Below, piece after piece: positions 35,856 to 44,573 of a DNA stretch of 64,000 nucleotides (its first letter is position 1; each line of letters starts with the position of its first letter). The notes under the pieces were generated by a model. The model did not search any database. It had not been told where the DNA came from and saw only the letters and a list, made by a program, of their open reading frames with translations. A program made the position numbers and the translations under genes. This stretch comes from CAWBAT01 sp963810905. Its GTDB lineage: Bacteria > Acidobacteriota > Terriglobia > Versatilivoradales > Versatilivoraceae. The stretch spans positions 248,001-312,000 of the forward strand of contig CAWEPG010000006.1 of the NCBI GenBank assembly GCA_963810905.1. Reading direction: 5' to 3'.

Positions 35856-35875
35856 CTACAATCTGTAGTTTTTTT
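35856..35875 (+). terminator. Possible weak terminator after the HTH-like gene
   Basis: CTACA-ATC-TGTAG forms a 5-bp stem with a 3-nt loop, followed directly by seven T. The stem is short, so this is only a candidate. The rest of the 35747-36090 gap shows nothing I can name. Confidence 0.4.
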
Positions 35876-36090
35876 GGTTGAGAGTTGAAAATCTACGGCC
35901 GGTCCATCGAACCAGTCATACTGAGTCCTTTCAGACTCGTGAGAAGAATCCGGTTCGCTGAAAGAGCTGTGGATTCTGGAGGGGCATGGAGGGGGCAGCG
36001 ATATCGTCTAAAATTGAACTGGTAGATCTCTTAGCTTTTCAAGCCGCACCCTGTAAAAGCATTCAATTAAAACTGAGGATGAAAGTCTTA

Positions 36091-37089
36091 TTATTCTCGG
36101 TTAGCTCGAAGTGCCAGTTCTTGGTAACGGGTGAAAGGAGATAAGGAGTCTCCTCGATGAACCATCCAAATACTCTTCGGGGCTGAAATGCCTTCTCCTG
36201 GTCCGAGAGTTCGGACCGTTTCGTAGTAAACGCCTGCTTCGACATGTTTATCTGAAGCGACCTTGACTCTAAGTTCACCTCCAGTCAGCCCCGCCGTGAG
36301 ATACCCAACCGCCATCCCCATTTGCTCATTCCAAAAATCGAAGAACGGGAAGGAGTCTCCATGGGGCTCCCGTTTGAATTCATAGCGGACGGTTTGTGTA
36401 AAACCTTCAATGAGTTTTGAGCCGCGGCTTGGCTCTTCCATTCCTCCATGAAAAAAATTGAAATCAAAGGGTTGGAGGCTAGAGTTGACGCGATTCGCGT
36501 TCAGGCGGAAAAAATTGTCAACGATTGTAGTGAGCTGAACAGTTCCTAACTTGTCGATATTGCGAAACAGGCAAGACACGAAAGCCAATTCAGGGAAGTC
36601 ATTATAAAGGTCAATTTTCAATTCCTTTCTGATAATGATCCCATTTGTCGTTCTTGCAAGCCCAGTTAAGTGCAAACGCCTCCCAAGCCCATACTGGGTT
36701 CCAATATCGGAGACGCCAATATTGGCAAAGTCAATGTGAAAATCTCTTAATTCTTCTCCATTTACGGACAGGAAATGTACCGGCCGCGCCAGCTGCCTGT
36801 CGGGGGGAATGTCCACGAATGAATGTAATTTGCCTTTTTCATTGAGGAAGATCTTGCAATACATGTCTGGATCGAAGCGAATCTGGATAGCCGAATGGCG
36901 AATCCAGATCTCCCCGTCTTGAAATGCAGAAAAACGGATCTTAGCAATTGTCTCGGCAGGGGCCTGCTTCTCGGGATGCCCGCACCCAGCAATGAAGGAA
37001 TAAAGCAGCACAATCAAAAGGCAATTGGAATAACCTATCAGATGGGTGATTGGGAATCGACAATCGACAATCGGCCTTCGGAAATCCAT
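36091..37089 (-). CDS. Lipoprotein resembling the N-terminal domain of GH36 alpha-galactosidases
   Basis: A protein of up to 332 residues with a hydrophobic stretch ending in a lipobox (FIAGC, about residues 32-36), so probably lipid-anchored. The rest looks like the beta-sandwich that precedes the catalytic barrel in GH36-type alpha-galactosidases: FFHGGMEEPSRGS, FFDFWNEQMGMAVGY, and the closing KSIWMVHRGDSLSPFTRYQEL. The barrel itself is absent: the frame stops at 36091 and no continuation is seen on this strand. It may be a truncated enzyme or a binding protein. The ATG abuts the stop of the enoyl-CoA hydratase gene, but the first 20 codons fall in a tandem repeat, so the true start may be later. 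Confidence 0.6.
   Translation of the reverse strand: MDFRRPIVDCRFPITHLIGYSNCLLIVLLYSFIAGCGHPEKQAPAETIAKIRFSAFQDGEIWIRHSAIQIRFDPDMYCKIFLNEKGKLHSFVDIPPDRQLARPVHFLSVNGEELRDFHIDFANIGVSDIGTQYGLGRRLHLTGLARTTNGIIIRKELKIDLYNDFPELAFVSCLFRNIDKLGTVQLTTIVDNFFRLNANRVNSSLQPFDFNFFHGGMEEPSRGSKLIEGFTQTVRYEFKREPHGDSFPFFDFWNEQMGMAVGYLTAGLTGGELRVKVASDKHVEAGVYYETVRTLGPGEGISAPKSIWMVHRGDSLSPFTRYQELALRANRE
37055..37075. repeat. Three-copy 7-bp tandem repeat
   Basis: AATCGAC-AATCGAC-AATCGGC in direct tandem, at the 5' end of the lipoprotein frame. It is compatible with slippage-type length change at the start of that gene. Confidence 0.6.
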
Positions 37090-37863
37090 TCATCTTCCCT
37101 TGAAATCCGGCTTTCTTTTTTCCAAAAAAGCATTCATCCCCTCCTTCTGATCTTCCGAGCTGAACAAAAGGAAAAAACACTTTCGTTCAAAATCGATACC
37201 TTCTTTCAAGCTAGATTCCTGAGCCTTAAGAATTGCTTCTTTGCCCAGCTTGACGGCTAATGGTGACTTTTGACTGATCTCAATCGCTAGTTTCCTGGCC
37301 TCTTCCAGACAGGATCCATCAGAAACTACCCTGTTTACTAATCCCATTTGTAGGGCTTCCCGGGCTGTGATGGTCCGTCCCGTCAGCACCAATTCCATGG
37401 TCTGATATTTCCCCAGAATTCTCGCTAATCTTTGTGTTCCGCCTGCCCCAGGAATTACGCCAATGTTAATTTCCGGCTGCCCAAATCGAGCGTCTTCTGA
37501 AGCAACGATGATGTCACAAGCAAGCGCCAATTCGCATCCCCCTCCCAACGCATATCCGCTAACGGCGGCAATGAGGGGTTTGCCAATGGCTTGCACCTTG
37601 TCCCATAGGGCAACCGTATTTTTTTGCATTATCTCAATTGGACCGGTAGCCACCAATTCCCGGATATCGGCTCCTGCAGCAAAGGACTTCTCATTGCCGG
37701 TGAGAATCAGGCAGCGAACGGACTCATCCCTGTCGAGGCTTTCTAAAGCTTCGCACAGTTCAGCCATCATCAAGGCATTCAAGGCATTAAGGACTTTGGG
37801 CCGGTTAAGTTGGAGGATGGCAACCGCACCTTCGCGGTGGATGATGATATTTTCAAAGTGCAT
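37090..37863 (-). CDS. Enoyl-CoA hydratase/isomerase family protein
   Basis: About 257 residues from the ATG at 37863, chosen because TTGGAG lies 7-10 nt upstream. It belongs to the crotonase family: the acyl-CoA-binding AGADIRELVA (about residue 60), the oxyanion-hole/catalytic region SGYALGGGCELALACDIIVA with the first glutamate, and PEINIGVIPGAGGTQRLARILG with the second catalytic glutamate (regions given). Both glutamates being present favours true hydratase activity (fatty acid oxidation, e.g. crotonyl-CoA). It lies directly upstream of the GH36-like lipoprotein gene. Confidence 0.93.
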   Translation of the reverse strand: MHFENIIIHREGAVAILQLNRPKVLNALNALMMAELCEALESLDRDESVRCLILTGNEKSFAAGADIRELVATGPIEIMQKNTVALWDKVQAIGKPLIAAVSGYALGGGCELALACDIIVASEDARFGQPEINIGVIPGAGGTQRLARILGKYQTMELVLTGRTITAREALQMGLVNRVVSDGSCLEEARKLAIEISQKSPLAVKLGKEAILKAQESSLKEGIDFERKCFFLLFSSEDQKEGMNAFLEKRKPDFKGR

Positions 37864-37975
37864 GGTGTTCTCCAATTTGGGGCCACCCTTCATCCGCTTA
37901 ATTCAGGGGGCAAATAAGAGGTGCAAAGGGGGAGTGAGGAGGAGTGAGAATAGGCAAGGAGAGCTTAGCGACAGT

Positions 37976-38587
37976 TCATACTCCCTCAATTAGTTTTAGG
38001 TGATCCAAGCAAAACTGAGACCACGTCTCCATTTGTTCCTTACGTTTCAATAACTCCTCCTGAGTCAAAAATGCTAATCCAGTGAGGCTGGCTTCGCCCT
38101 TCGACACAATTTCATCGGTTAACGTGCAAAGATGGACTATCCCCAAATGTACCTGTCCCACCGCACTGGAATCGTCATTGAGCAAGGCAACGATCTGGGT
38201 TTCAAAGGCTCCATCCATTCGCAGTTCTTCACGGAGTTCTCGCTGGACAGCTGTTTCATAAAAATCCAACCCGGTATCAAAGAGGCTCTGGTCATGTGGA
38301 TTGATATGCCCTCCAATCCCGATCGAGCTCTTAGCGACCAAGCGCTTTTCTCCTGAAGCTTTACCCCTTACATAATGCAACCAGGCATTTCCCTTTCGAA
38401 TTAACACATAGGAAATAATTTGTTTGTAGCTCGGATCACTTTCCGCCATTGTACGAGGTAAGAAACGGCAGGTAGCCTTGTCAAGGATGGCGGGAATGTA
38501 GCGGGAGACATTGAATTCAATCCCCTGAAAATCCCCGATCTCATCCAATATTCGACGCGGGAATGCTAATACAAGCTCCTCAACCAT
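37976..38587 (-). CDS. Nudix-like hydrolase/phosphoesterase
   Basis: About 203 residues from the ATG at 38587, which has a strong GGAGGAGG site 6 nt upstream. The centre carries a Nudix-type pattern: GIGGHINPHDQ, a longer than normal spacer, then AVQRELREEL, containing the REL-x-EE core of the Nudix box. The spacing differs from the standard 23-residue box, as in a group of proteins annotated as Nudix-like phosphoesterases. Substrate unknown. It starts about 120 bp from the tRNA-Sec gene on the other strand. Confidence 0.75.
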   Translation of the reverse strand: MVEELVLAFPRRILDEIGDFQGIEFNVSRYIPAILDKATCRFLPRTMAESDPSYKQIISYVLIRKGNAWLHYVRGKASGEKRLVAKSSIGIGGHINPHDQSLFDTGLDFYETAVQRELREELRMDGAFETQIVALLNDDSSAVGQVHLGIVHLCTLTDEIVSKGEASLTGLAFLTQEELLKRKEQMETWSQFCLDHLKLIEGV

Positions 38588-38690
38588 AATCCTCCTCCCT
38601 AGAGTCAACGTTCCTAGGGTAGGCAGGATTCAGGACAAAAACAACCTCTAAGTGAAGCCCACAAGATGGTCCCGGCGTTGCCTTTGGATA

Positions 38691-38699
38691 TGCTATAGT
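38691..38699 (+). promoter_or_regulatory. Extended -10 element before tRNA-Sec
   Basis: TGCTATAGT is a good extended -10 box (TGN followed by TATAGT) ending 6 nt before the tRNA. No convincing -35 is visible at the right distance, which is tolerable with an extended -10. Confidence 0.45.
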
Positions 38700-38705
38700 C
38701 AGCCT

Positions 38706-38802
38706 GGAGGTGCAGAGGGCCTGGTGACTCTCCTGGTCTTCAAAACCAGTGTGTCGTAACTTTGTTGCGATAGGTGGGTTCGATTCCCATTCGCCTCCGC
38801 CA
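38706..38802 (+). tRNA. selC: Selenocysteine tRNA (anticodon TCA)
   Basis: A 97-nt tRNA including an encoded CCA. The acceptor strands are GGAGGTGC and TCGCCTCC (seven pairs plus a C-T mismatch at the eighth), with the discriminator G. The D-stem has at least five pairs. The anticodon stem CTGGT/ACCAG encloses loop CTTCAAA, giving anticodon TCA at 38740-38742, which reads UGA. The variable arm is long, with a 9-bp stem (38752-38760 with 38764-38772). The T-arm has GGTTCGATTCC. The long variable arm, long acceptor and UCA anticodon together identify tRNA-Sec. No selA, selB or selD is in this window. Confidence 0.95.
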
Positions 38803-38807
38803 ACCCC

Positions 38808-40544
38808 GTGATCCATTCTTCTTTGAATAACGCCATCAACACCCTAGTGGACGCAGAAGCTTCATCTCCCTGGCGTTTCCAGCCCGTTCGTGAGATTTCC
38901 CTTTTGCTTGAGAGAGTCGCTGAACTATTCCTATTTTATAGTGACCCATTAGCGTATGAAACGGCCGAAAGAATGGGAATCACTCCAGCGGAGGTCTTTT
39001 TTGAGACTGTGTTCCCGTCTGTCTGGGGAATTCTCTCCATTTCTGAATCTTTGAAGAGTGCCAATCAGACTCAAACCCTGGAACAACACTTAAAGCAGAC
39101 GGTCTCTCCCCCGCTGACCGACTTTGCCGGTTTCCCTGCTTGCCGCGTTCTTCCTGCAAATCGACTGGAGAAGATGCTGCTTCCTGGTGTCACGGGATAT
39201 GTCTTATTCAATCGATCCGAGGATCACATCACGTCACAACATAAAGAGGTTCCGACAGATGAAGCAAAGCCTAGTAAAGGTTTGGCGCTCTGCCTCCTTC
39301 CTTTCAATCTGGCCAGCATCGGCGCGCTGGATATAGTCCACTTGCTTTGCAATAGGGGACATCGAGTTGTTGCCAAGGTTTCTGAGAAGGTTGGCTTTAG
39401 TGGACCTTACTTGGAAAAAATATTTGCCCCATTTGTTGACACGAATGCCTTAAGTTTTGTATATGGCGGACCCGAGGTGGGCACCTGGCTTGTGGAACAG
39501 CCTGAGTTTGATCATATCCACATTACGGGGAGCGTTCAGACTGGAAATGCGGTCAAGCGAGTTGCTGGCTCAAAAAGGGTTACATCAGAATTGGGCGGGG
39601 TTACCGCAGCTCTTGTTCTTCCGGACGTTTTTTCGCATCGGGAGGGAATGCGGCATGTGGCACGCCAAGTAGCTTATGGAATGATGGCGAACAACGGTCA
39701 GCATTGTGTCAGCTTTCAGCTCATTGTCATTCCCGACTCTTATCGCCAATCTTTTAAGATAGCAGTTTGTGAAGAGGTTTCTTTGGCTGCCCGCCGAGAA
39801 GGAGAACATCACGGAGACCGGTTACTCATTGATCAGCCATCAGCCGATCGACTGGAGGCGAAGCTTGAAGAACTGCATCTGGCAGGAGCCGAGGTCATCC
39901 CAACTCACCCGAAAGCCAAAGACAGAGGATTCCCAGCGACACTGATTGCGAATATTAGCTCGGATGCTCCATTTCTTCGCGAAGAGGCCTTTGGTCCGGT
40001 GGCAGCTCTGTTGACTCTGCCTGATGATTCCTTCCTCGAGCAAGCCTTAGAGCTTGCTAATTCGTCAGCATTGGCCGGTGATCTGGGCATCTCGGTCTTC
40101 ACGTCTAATCCCTCTAACCCGGAAGTGAAACGATTCGCCACTGAGCTCCGACATGGAGTCGTGGGCATCAATATCTATCCGGGTGTAGCCTTCGCAACGT
40201 CGTTGCCATGGGGTGCCGGGCCCTTAGGGCTGAGTGGGCAAGGGTGGAGCCACAATTATCGGTTTCTTCCGGAGGAAACCATCCGGAAGGTTGTATTGCT
40301 CAGCCCTCTGGGAAAGAAGGGATTGGGCCCTCTGAAGTGGGAGGATCCTTGGCTGCTGAATGTCAGTGGAGACAGCTCAATCCGATTAGCCAGAGCGCTG
40401 GTATGCTCCAGCGTGGCTTTCTTTCAGCGGAAAAAGTTGAAGCTCTTCAGCGCTCAATTTGACTTGTTTCGGGCCCTCTTCAAGAGAGAAGTTCAATCGA
40501 GGATAGGAGATCAGAAGAGCTCACCTAACTCCTCGCAGAAATAA
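38808..40544 (+). CDS. Aldehyde dehydrogenase family protein with N-terminal extension
   Basis: A protein of up to 578 residues of the aldehyde dehydrogenase superfamily. Recognisable parts are the cofactor domain (LLPFNLASIGALDIVHLL), ITGSVQTGNAV, the ELGGV element, and NNGQHCVSFQ with the catalytic cysteine at about residue 300. An N-terminal extension of about 120 residues is not standard. It may oxidise fatty aldehydes or work as an acyl-CoA reductase; sequence alone does not decide. The GTG start at 38808 lies only 5 nt after the tRNA-Sec CCA and has no clear ribosome site, so a start such as TTG 38823 or GTG 38850 is possible. It points away from the lipid-type gene cluster that begins 330 bp downstream but may serve it. 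Confidence 0.8.
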   Translation: MIHSSLNNAINTLVDAEASSPWRFQPVREISLLLERVAELFLFYSDPLAYETAERMGITPAEVFFETVFPSVWGILSISESLKSANQTQTLEQHLKQTVSPPLTDFAGFPACRVLPANRLEKMLLPGVTGYVLFNRSEDHITSQHKEVPTDEAKPSKGLALCLLPFNLASIGALDIVHLLCNRGHRVVAKVSEKVGFSGPYLEKIFAPFVDTNALSFVYGGPEVGTWLVEQPEFDHIHITGSVQTGNAVKRVAGSKRVTSELGGVTAALVLPDVFSHREGMRHVARQVAYGMMANNGQHCVSFQLIVIPDSYRQSFKIAVCEEVSLAARREGEHHGDRLLIDQPSADRLEAKLEELHLAGAEVIPTHPKAKDRGFPATLIANISSDAPFLREEAFGPVAALLTLPDDSFLEQALELANSSALAGDLGISVFTSNPSNPEVKRFATELRHGVVGINIYPGVAFATSLPWGAGPLGLSGQGWSHNYRFLPEETIRKVVLLSPLGKKGLGPLKWEDPWLLNVSGDSSIRLARALVCSSVAFFQRKKLKLFSAQFDLFRALFKREVQSRIGDQKSSPNSSQK

Positions 40545-40877
40545 AATAGGTTTTCTGCCGAAGATTCAAAAGTATTGATTCGCTAAACGGGTTGCTTTGT
40601 ACCGAACTTGAAAGTTTGATGGCGGCCCCAAGATTTTTTGATTTTCGCTGACTGTTCCGAGGTCCGCAGGGATCGAGGATGGGCTTGCAAAACTCAATTC
40701 AGCATATCTGATAACTTCTCGATTGGGGGAGTTCGACTGAGGACGCGCTCTTTAATCTGCAGTATCTGAGGTCCCCTAAACTACCTAGTGATCCTCCAAA
40801 GCAACATAGGAAAGTTCGGAATCGAGCAATGACACGGTAAGGAGAGATGTGAGCCCGCTTGAGAGACCTCGAATGTC
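40545..40877. other. Convergent intergenic region, nothing recognised
   Basis: About 330 bp between the ends of the aldehyde dehydrogenase gene (+) and the plsC-like gene (-). I see no gene, tRNA, or strong terminator hairpin here. Confidence 0.5.
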
Positions 40878-41666
40878 TCAAATTCTGGTTGTTTCCTCTG
40901 CCGTCTGCTCTTTGTCTGATCGATGGACATTGGACTTGTTTTCTAAAGACTTGTCGACTGGCTCAGAGACAATTCGGTGGACCTCTTTTACCAATTCGTT
41001 CAATTCTTCTTTCTTAATCCCTGTCGTCTCGATAGTGTCATGTAGATAGACGTTGATTGTGGAGGGGTATAGCATCCAGCTGCCCTTGCGGTTGAATTCA
41101 AATGACCCACAGATGCTCATGGGAACGATCGGTGCGCCAATGTGGTGGGCCATAACAAAGCCACCTTTCTGGAACGGGCCAACCCGGCCATCACGCGTTC
41201 TTGTCCCTTCGGCAAAGATAATGACGCTGATTCCGTTCGCAACATGAGACCGGACATGTTCCAGAGTTTTCTTGAATTGTGACGGTCCTCCCGCTTTCGT
41301 TACAGGTATATTCCCAAACCGTTTCATCATCCATCCATAGGCGGGGATCTTGAAATGAGATTCCAGCTCCAAACCTCGAACGAATTGGGGAATCGCCGAA
41401 TAGATCACGAATGCGTCAAAAATATTAATGTGGTTGCAAACAAAAATGCTCGTGCGTTGAGGGTCGAAACCTTGCGAGCGCTTCACTTTAAAGCCCACGC
41501 CAGCCACGCGGAGGATATTCCGAAAGAACCACCGTTGAGGCCAATCATTGGTGCGAGGATCGAAGAAAATACCCAGAATGACCAGGGCGGTACACACAGT
41601 AAAGAAATGAATGGCACTGAGAATCCAGAGAAAAACGCAGCGGGTGATCAGATAAAATCGCTTCAT
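40878..41666 (-). CDS. 1-acyl-glycerol-phosphate acyltransferase (PlsC family)
   Basis: About 262 residues from the ATG at 41666, chosen for its ATGA overlap with the upstream lipid-kinase gene. One or two N-terminal membrane helices come first. The PlsC motifs follow: HX4D in CNHINIFDAF, IPVTKAGGPSQF, the EGTR box FAEGTRTRDG, and the PIVPMSI element. It would transfer an acyl chain to a glycerol-phosphate-type acceptor. It is the last gene of the ten-gene block, so it probably completes the product lipid. The last 30 residues are polar. Confidence 0.9.
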   Translation of the reverse strand: MKRFYLITRCVFLWILSAIHFFTVCTALVILGIFFDPRTNDWPQRWFFRNILRVAGVGFKVKRSQGFDPQRTSIFVCNHINIFDAFVIYSAIPQFVRGLELESHFKIPAYGWMMKRFGNIPVTKAGGPSQFKKTLEHVRSHVANGISVIIFAEGTRTRDGRVGPFQKGGFVMAHHIGAPIVPMSICGSFEFNRKGSWMLYPSTINVYLHDTIETTGIKKEELNELVKEVHRIVSEPVDKSLENKSNVHRSDKEQTAEETTRI

Positions 41667-42563
41667 ACCATCACATCGAGAGCCTGTGGCAAGACGACAA
41701 TAGACTCCGGTAAGCAACCTACCACTTCACCGTCGATCATGACATCGATCGGCTGCGAAATGTGAAAGTCTACCCGGCGGGCGGCCACATGTGAGATCAG
41801 TGGATGACTCATGTGAGTTCCGGAGAAGATCTTGGGAAAAGTCCGTGCAAAATCTAATCGCTTCAAGACTCCGACTCGTGTGAACTCAATCAACCCGTCT
41901 GCCGTGTTTGCAAAGGGAGCAATCATGAATTTCCCCCCCGTGTAGCGGCTATTTGAAAAGGTTAAATAAGTGCAAGGCCGGTGATCAATCTCCGAGGCAT
42001 CATCCACCCGCAGTGGGAAGGTAGGGTAATGGAGTTTCAACCAGCAGATTAAAGTGGCCAACAAGTAGCCTACTTCCCCCAACGGCTTGAATCGGCTATT
42101 CGTCAAAGTGCCTGCCTCAGCCGTAAATCCGAAGCTCACGAGATTGATGTAATGCAACAGGCCTCCCCGGTGTTTAAGACAGAGGACATCACACGGTCTG
42201 GTTTCCTGTTTGATAATGGTTTCGATAGCGTGCGCTAGACCACGCTCGGTAAAGTCTCGCAGAAAAGAATTCCCGGTCCCCAAGGGGAGAAAACCTAACG
42301 CGACCCTGTCCGCCTGGTTCTCGCGTGGAAACAACCCGTTCACGATCTCGAAGCTCGTCCCGTCTCCGCCAACGGCGATGAAGTTGACGAAAGCCCCTTC
42401 CGTAGCCTTCCCTCGCCAAGGCCGTGGCATCTCCGGCGCGCCGGGTCTCAGCGACTTCAAGCGCCAACCCGCCCGCACGTATTTCCCTGAGTGTCTGAGA
42501 TGCAAGCTTTCCGCAGCGCCCGCCTCCGGCGGCAGGATTCACGATTGCCAAGTAACGTTTCAT
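41663..42563 (-). pseudogene. Diacylglycerol/lipid kinase (YegS/BmrU type), one-base frameshift
   Basis: Two overlapping frames form one DAGK-catalytic-domain lipid kinase. The first (42189-42563) opens with the family start MKRYLAIVNPAAGGGRCGK; the second (41663-42505) continues with NFIAVGGDGTSFEIVNGLFP, FLPLGTGNSFLRDF and a normal C-terminal domain. Removing one base from the AAA run at 42390-42392 joins them at GYGRGF-VNFIAVGGDG. It would phosphorylate diacylglycerol or a related lipid alcohol with ATP. The clean fusion point and otherwise perfect motifs suggest a sequencing error or a very recent mutation. It lies between acyl-CoA synthetase and plsC. Confidence 0.88.
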
Positions 42564-42576
42564 AAAGCACGAACTG

Positions 42577-44301
42577 TCATAGCGGTCTTACATCGGTCCG
42601 GTTCCGCTTTGTGGCTATTTGCTCAGCCAGAACCGCGCGTCTAATCTTCAGGGAAGCGGTATAAGGGAAATCCTCGTCATAAAGAAGATAGCCCGAAACC
42701 CGCTTGAAATCTGCCAGCCGTTGGTTGCGAATCTGCAGCTCCTCGATCAAGGCTGGAGTTAGCTCATCTCCTGGCTCCAATTGAAGTACGAGCATCAGCT
42801 GTTCTCCCACCATGGTCTGTTTTTTCCAGACATAATTAACCGCAAAGATGCAAAACTCTTTGACGGGTAGGCCTTGAAACGCAGACTCAATATCTTCGGG
42901 GTATATGTTTTTTCCCCCATCGGTCACAATCATATTTTTCAAACGCCCAAATAGCAGGAGATGGCCGGTATCATTCACTCGTCCGAGGTCGCCGGTCAAC
43001 AGCCACCCATTAACAAGCACTTCAGCGGTCATTTCTGGATCATTCAAGTAACCTCTCATGACGGTCTTACTTCGCACCGCAACTTGTCCGACCCCATCCG
43101 CGTCCGCATCTAGAATCTTCAATTCAACTCCGGGCAACGGCTTTCCCACCGTGTTAGCTCGAAACGGTTTCAAATCGTTGACAGTGACAGCCGTTCCGGC
43201 CTCCGTCAACCCGTATCCGTTGGCGACTGGAATGCCGAGGTCATAAAAAAACTGCAGAGTCGAAGGCTCTGCGAAGGCGCCGCCCGTAATGAGGGCCAAC
43301 AGTTCACCGCCGAAGGCTTGATGAATATTGGGCAGTAACCGCCGACTGATCCACGGTCGTGGATGATTTCGTGTCAACCATCGGTTGATGCGCATGAGGC
43401 AACCGAGAACCCTTTGCCGGCTTGGTGGTAATTCTTTGAACTTGTTCTTCAAACCCGATTCGAAGGCTTTCAGGACCATGGGGACAACACTCGCGTAGGT
43501 GATCCGGTAGCGTGGAAACGCCTCCTTGAGATACTCCGGACGTAATGTTCGTAGATGAACAACCGTAGCTCCGCAAAAAAAAGGTCCAAGAAATCCGACC
43601 ATGAAATCAATGGCATGGTTTGTTGGAAGGATGCTGAGATAGCGAACTCCGGGCCAAAACGGGTACCAGGTCATCAATGACTGGCACTGCTCCAGATAAT
43701 TGTCGTGAGTCAACATGCATCCTTTGGGTTGCCCACCCGTGCCCGAGGAGTAGACGATGCAGGCCAGGTCCTGTCGGGTTCTTGGTACCAAGCGGGGCTT
43801 TGCTCCGGCAAGAGTGCACTCTTCCCAACGCTGTGCACCCACTAATTTCACAGCCTTGGGGGCTTCGGTCACGAGGACTAGGGGAATGGTAAATTCCTTA
43901 TATGCCGGAGACTGAGTGATTGCCAGCCAGAAAGGAAATTCCACGATCAACACCTTGACCGAGGCGTGGGCCAGAAGTTGCAAATGTTCCGCAGCAGTCA
44001 ATTTGAAATCTAAGGGGACCAGCACACCCCCGGCATAAAAAAGGCTATAGGCGGCAATCAACCACTTGGACTGATTGGACATAATGATCGCCGCTCGGTC
44101 CTCGGATTCAAATCCAGCTTCTTGAAGGGTCTGAACAATGGGAAGGGCGGCTTGTTCAAATTGGGAGTAGGTGAGACGGCAGTTCTCACGTTCACGGTCG
44201 GCTTCAATGAGAGCCAAGTGATGGTCCCACTTCTGCACAGCCATGTGCAGGGCCTCGCCCAGAGAAGCAAACGGAGATAAATCAGGGGCCTTGTGTTTCA
44301 C
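42577..44301 (-). CDS. AMP-binding acyl-CoA/acyl-ACP synthetase
   Basis: A 574-residue ANL-superfamily adenylating enzyme. Motifs in order: phosphate loop IVYSSGTGGQPKGCMLTHDN (about residues 186-205), YGLTEAGT, LTGDLGRVNDTGHLLLFGR, and the hinge region MIVTDGGKNIYPEDIE. A lysine for adenylate formation is expected near the C-terminus, in the TASLKIRR region. It activates a fatty or other carboxylic acid. Because it directly follows an acyl carrier protein gene (GTG start overlapping its stop), it may load acyl groups onto that carrier rather than CoA. Confidence 0.92.
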   Translation of the reverse strand: MKHKAPDLSPFASLGEALHMAVQKWDHHLALIEADRERENCRLTYSQFEQAALPIVQTLQEAGFESEDRAAIIMSNQSKWLIAAYSLFYAGGVLVPLDFKLTAAEHLQLLAHASVKVLIVEFPFWLAITQSPAYKEFTIPLVLVTEAPKAVKLVGAQRWEECTLAGAKPRLVPRTRQDLACIVYSSGTGGQPKGCMLTHDNYLEQCQSLMTWYPFWPGVRYLSILPTNHAIDFMVGFLGPFFCGATVVHLRTLRPEYLKEAFPRYRITYASVVPMVLKAFESGLKNKFKELPPSRQRVLGCLMRINRWLTRNHPRPWISRRLLPNIHQAFGGELLALITGGAFAEPSTLQFFYDLGIPVANGYGLTEAGTAVTVNDLKPFRANTVGKPLPGVELKILDADADGVGQVAVRSKTVMRGYLNDPEMTAEVLVNGWLLTGDLGRVNDTGHLLLFGRLKNMIVTDGGKNIYPEDIESAFQGLPVKEFCIFAVNYVWKKQTMVGEQLMLVLQLEPGDELTPALIEELQIRNQRLADFKRVSGYLLYDEDFPYTASLKIRRAVLAEQIATKRNRTDVRPL

Positions 44302-44541
44302 AATCGCGCTTGGATTTTTCCCGCCAGAGTTCTGAAATCTGTCACGCCCTGCAATTCATAGTCAGGGAGTTCCACGTTAAAGCGGTGCTCTAGTTTCGGT
44401 CAAGAGGTCTAGGGCTTGGAGGCTGTTGATCTTGAGTTTCTTGAAAAAATCTTCGTCGGGGTTGAGTTCGTTGACAGGGACGTGGAAATGTTCGGAAGCC
44501 AGCTTCATCAACTCATTAAGGGTTTGCTCGAGATGAGGCAT
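44298..44541 (-). pseudogene. Stand-alone acyl carrier protein, one-base frameshift
   Basis: A short gene of about 80 codons missed by simple frame finding because one extra A in an AAA run (near 44393) breaks it. The first part reads MPHLEQTLNELMKLASEHFH and ends FKKLKINSLQALDLLTE; the second frame continues LEHRFNVELPDYELQGVTDF and RTLAGKIQARL. Together they are a typical ACP, with the phosphopantetheine serine in INSLQALDLL (in place of the usual DSL). Its stop overlaps the GTG start of the acyl-CoA synthetase. It would carry acyl chains for the reductases, hydratase or acyltransferase of this cluster. Confidence 0.8.
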
Positions 44542-44573
44542 AAGGAAACAGATCCTTGTAATGTTTTCAATAT

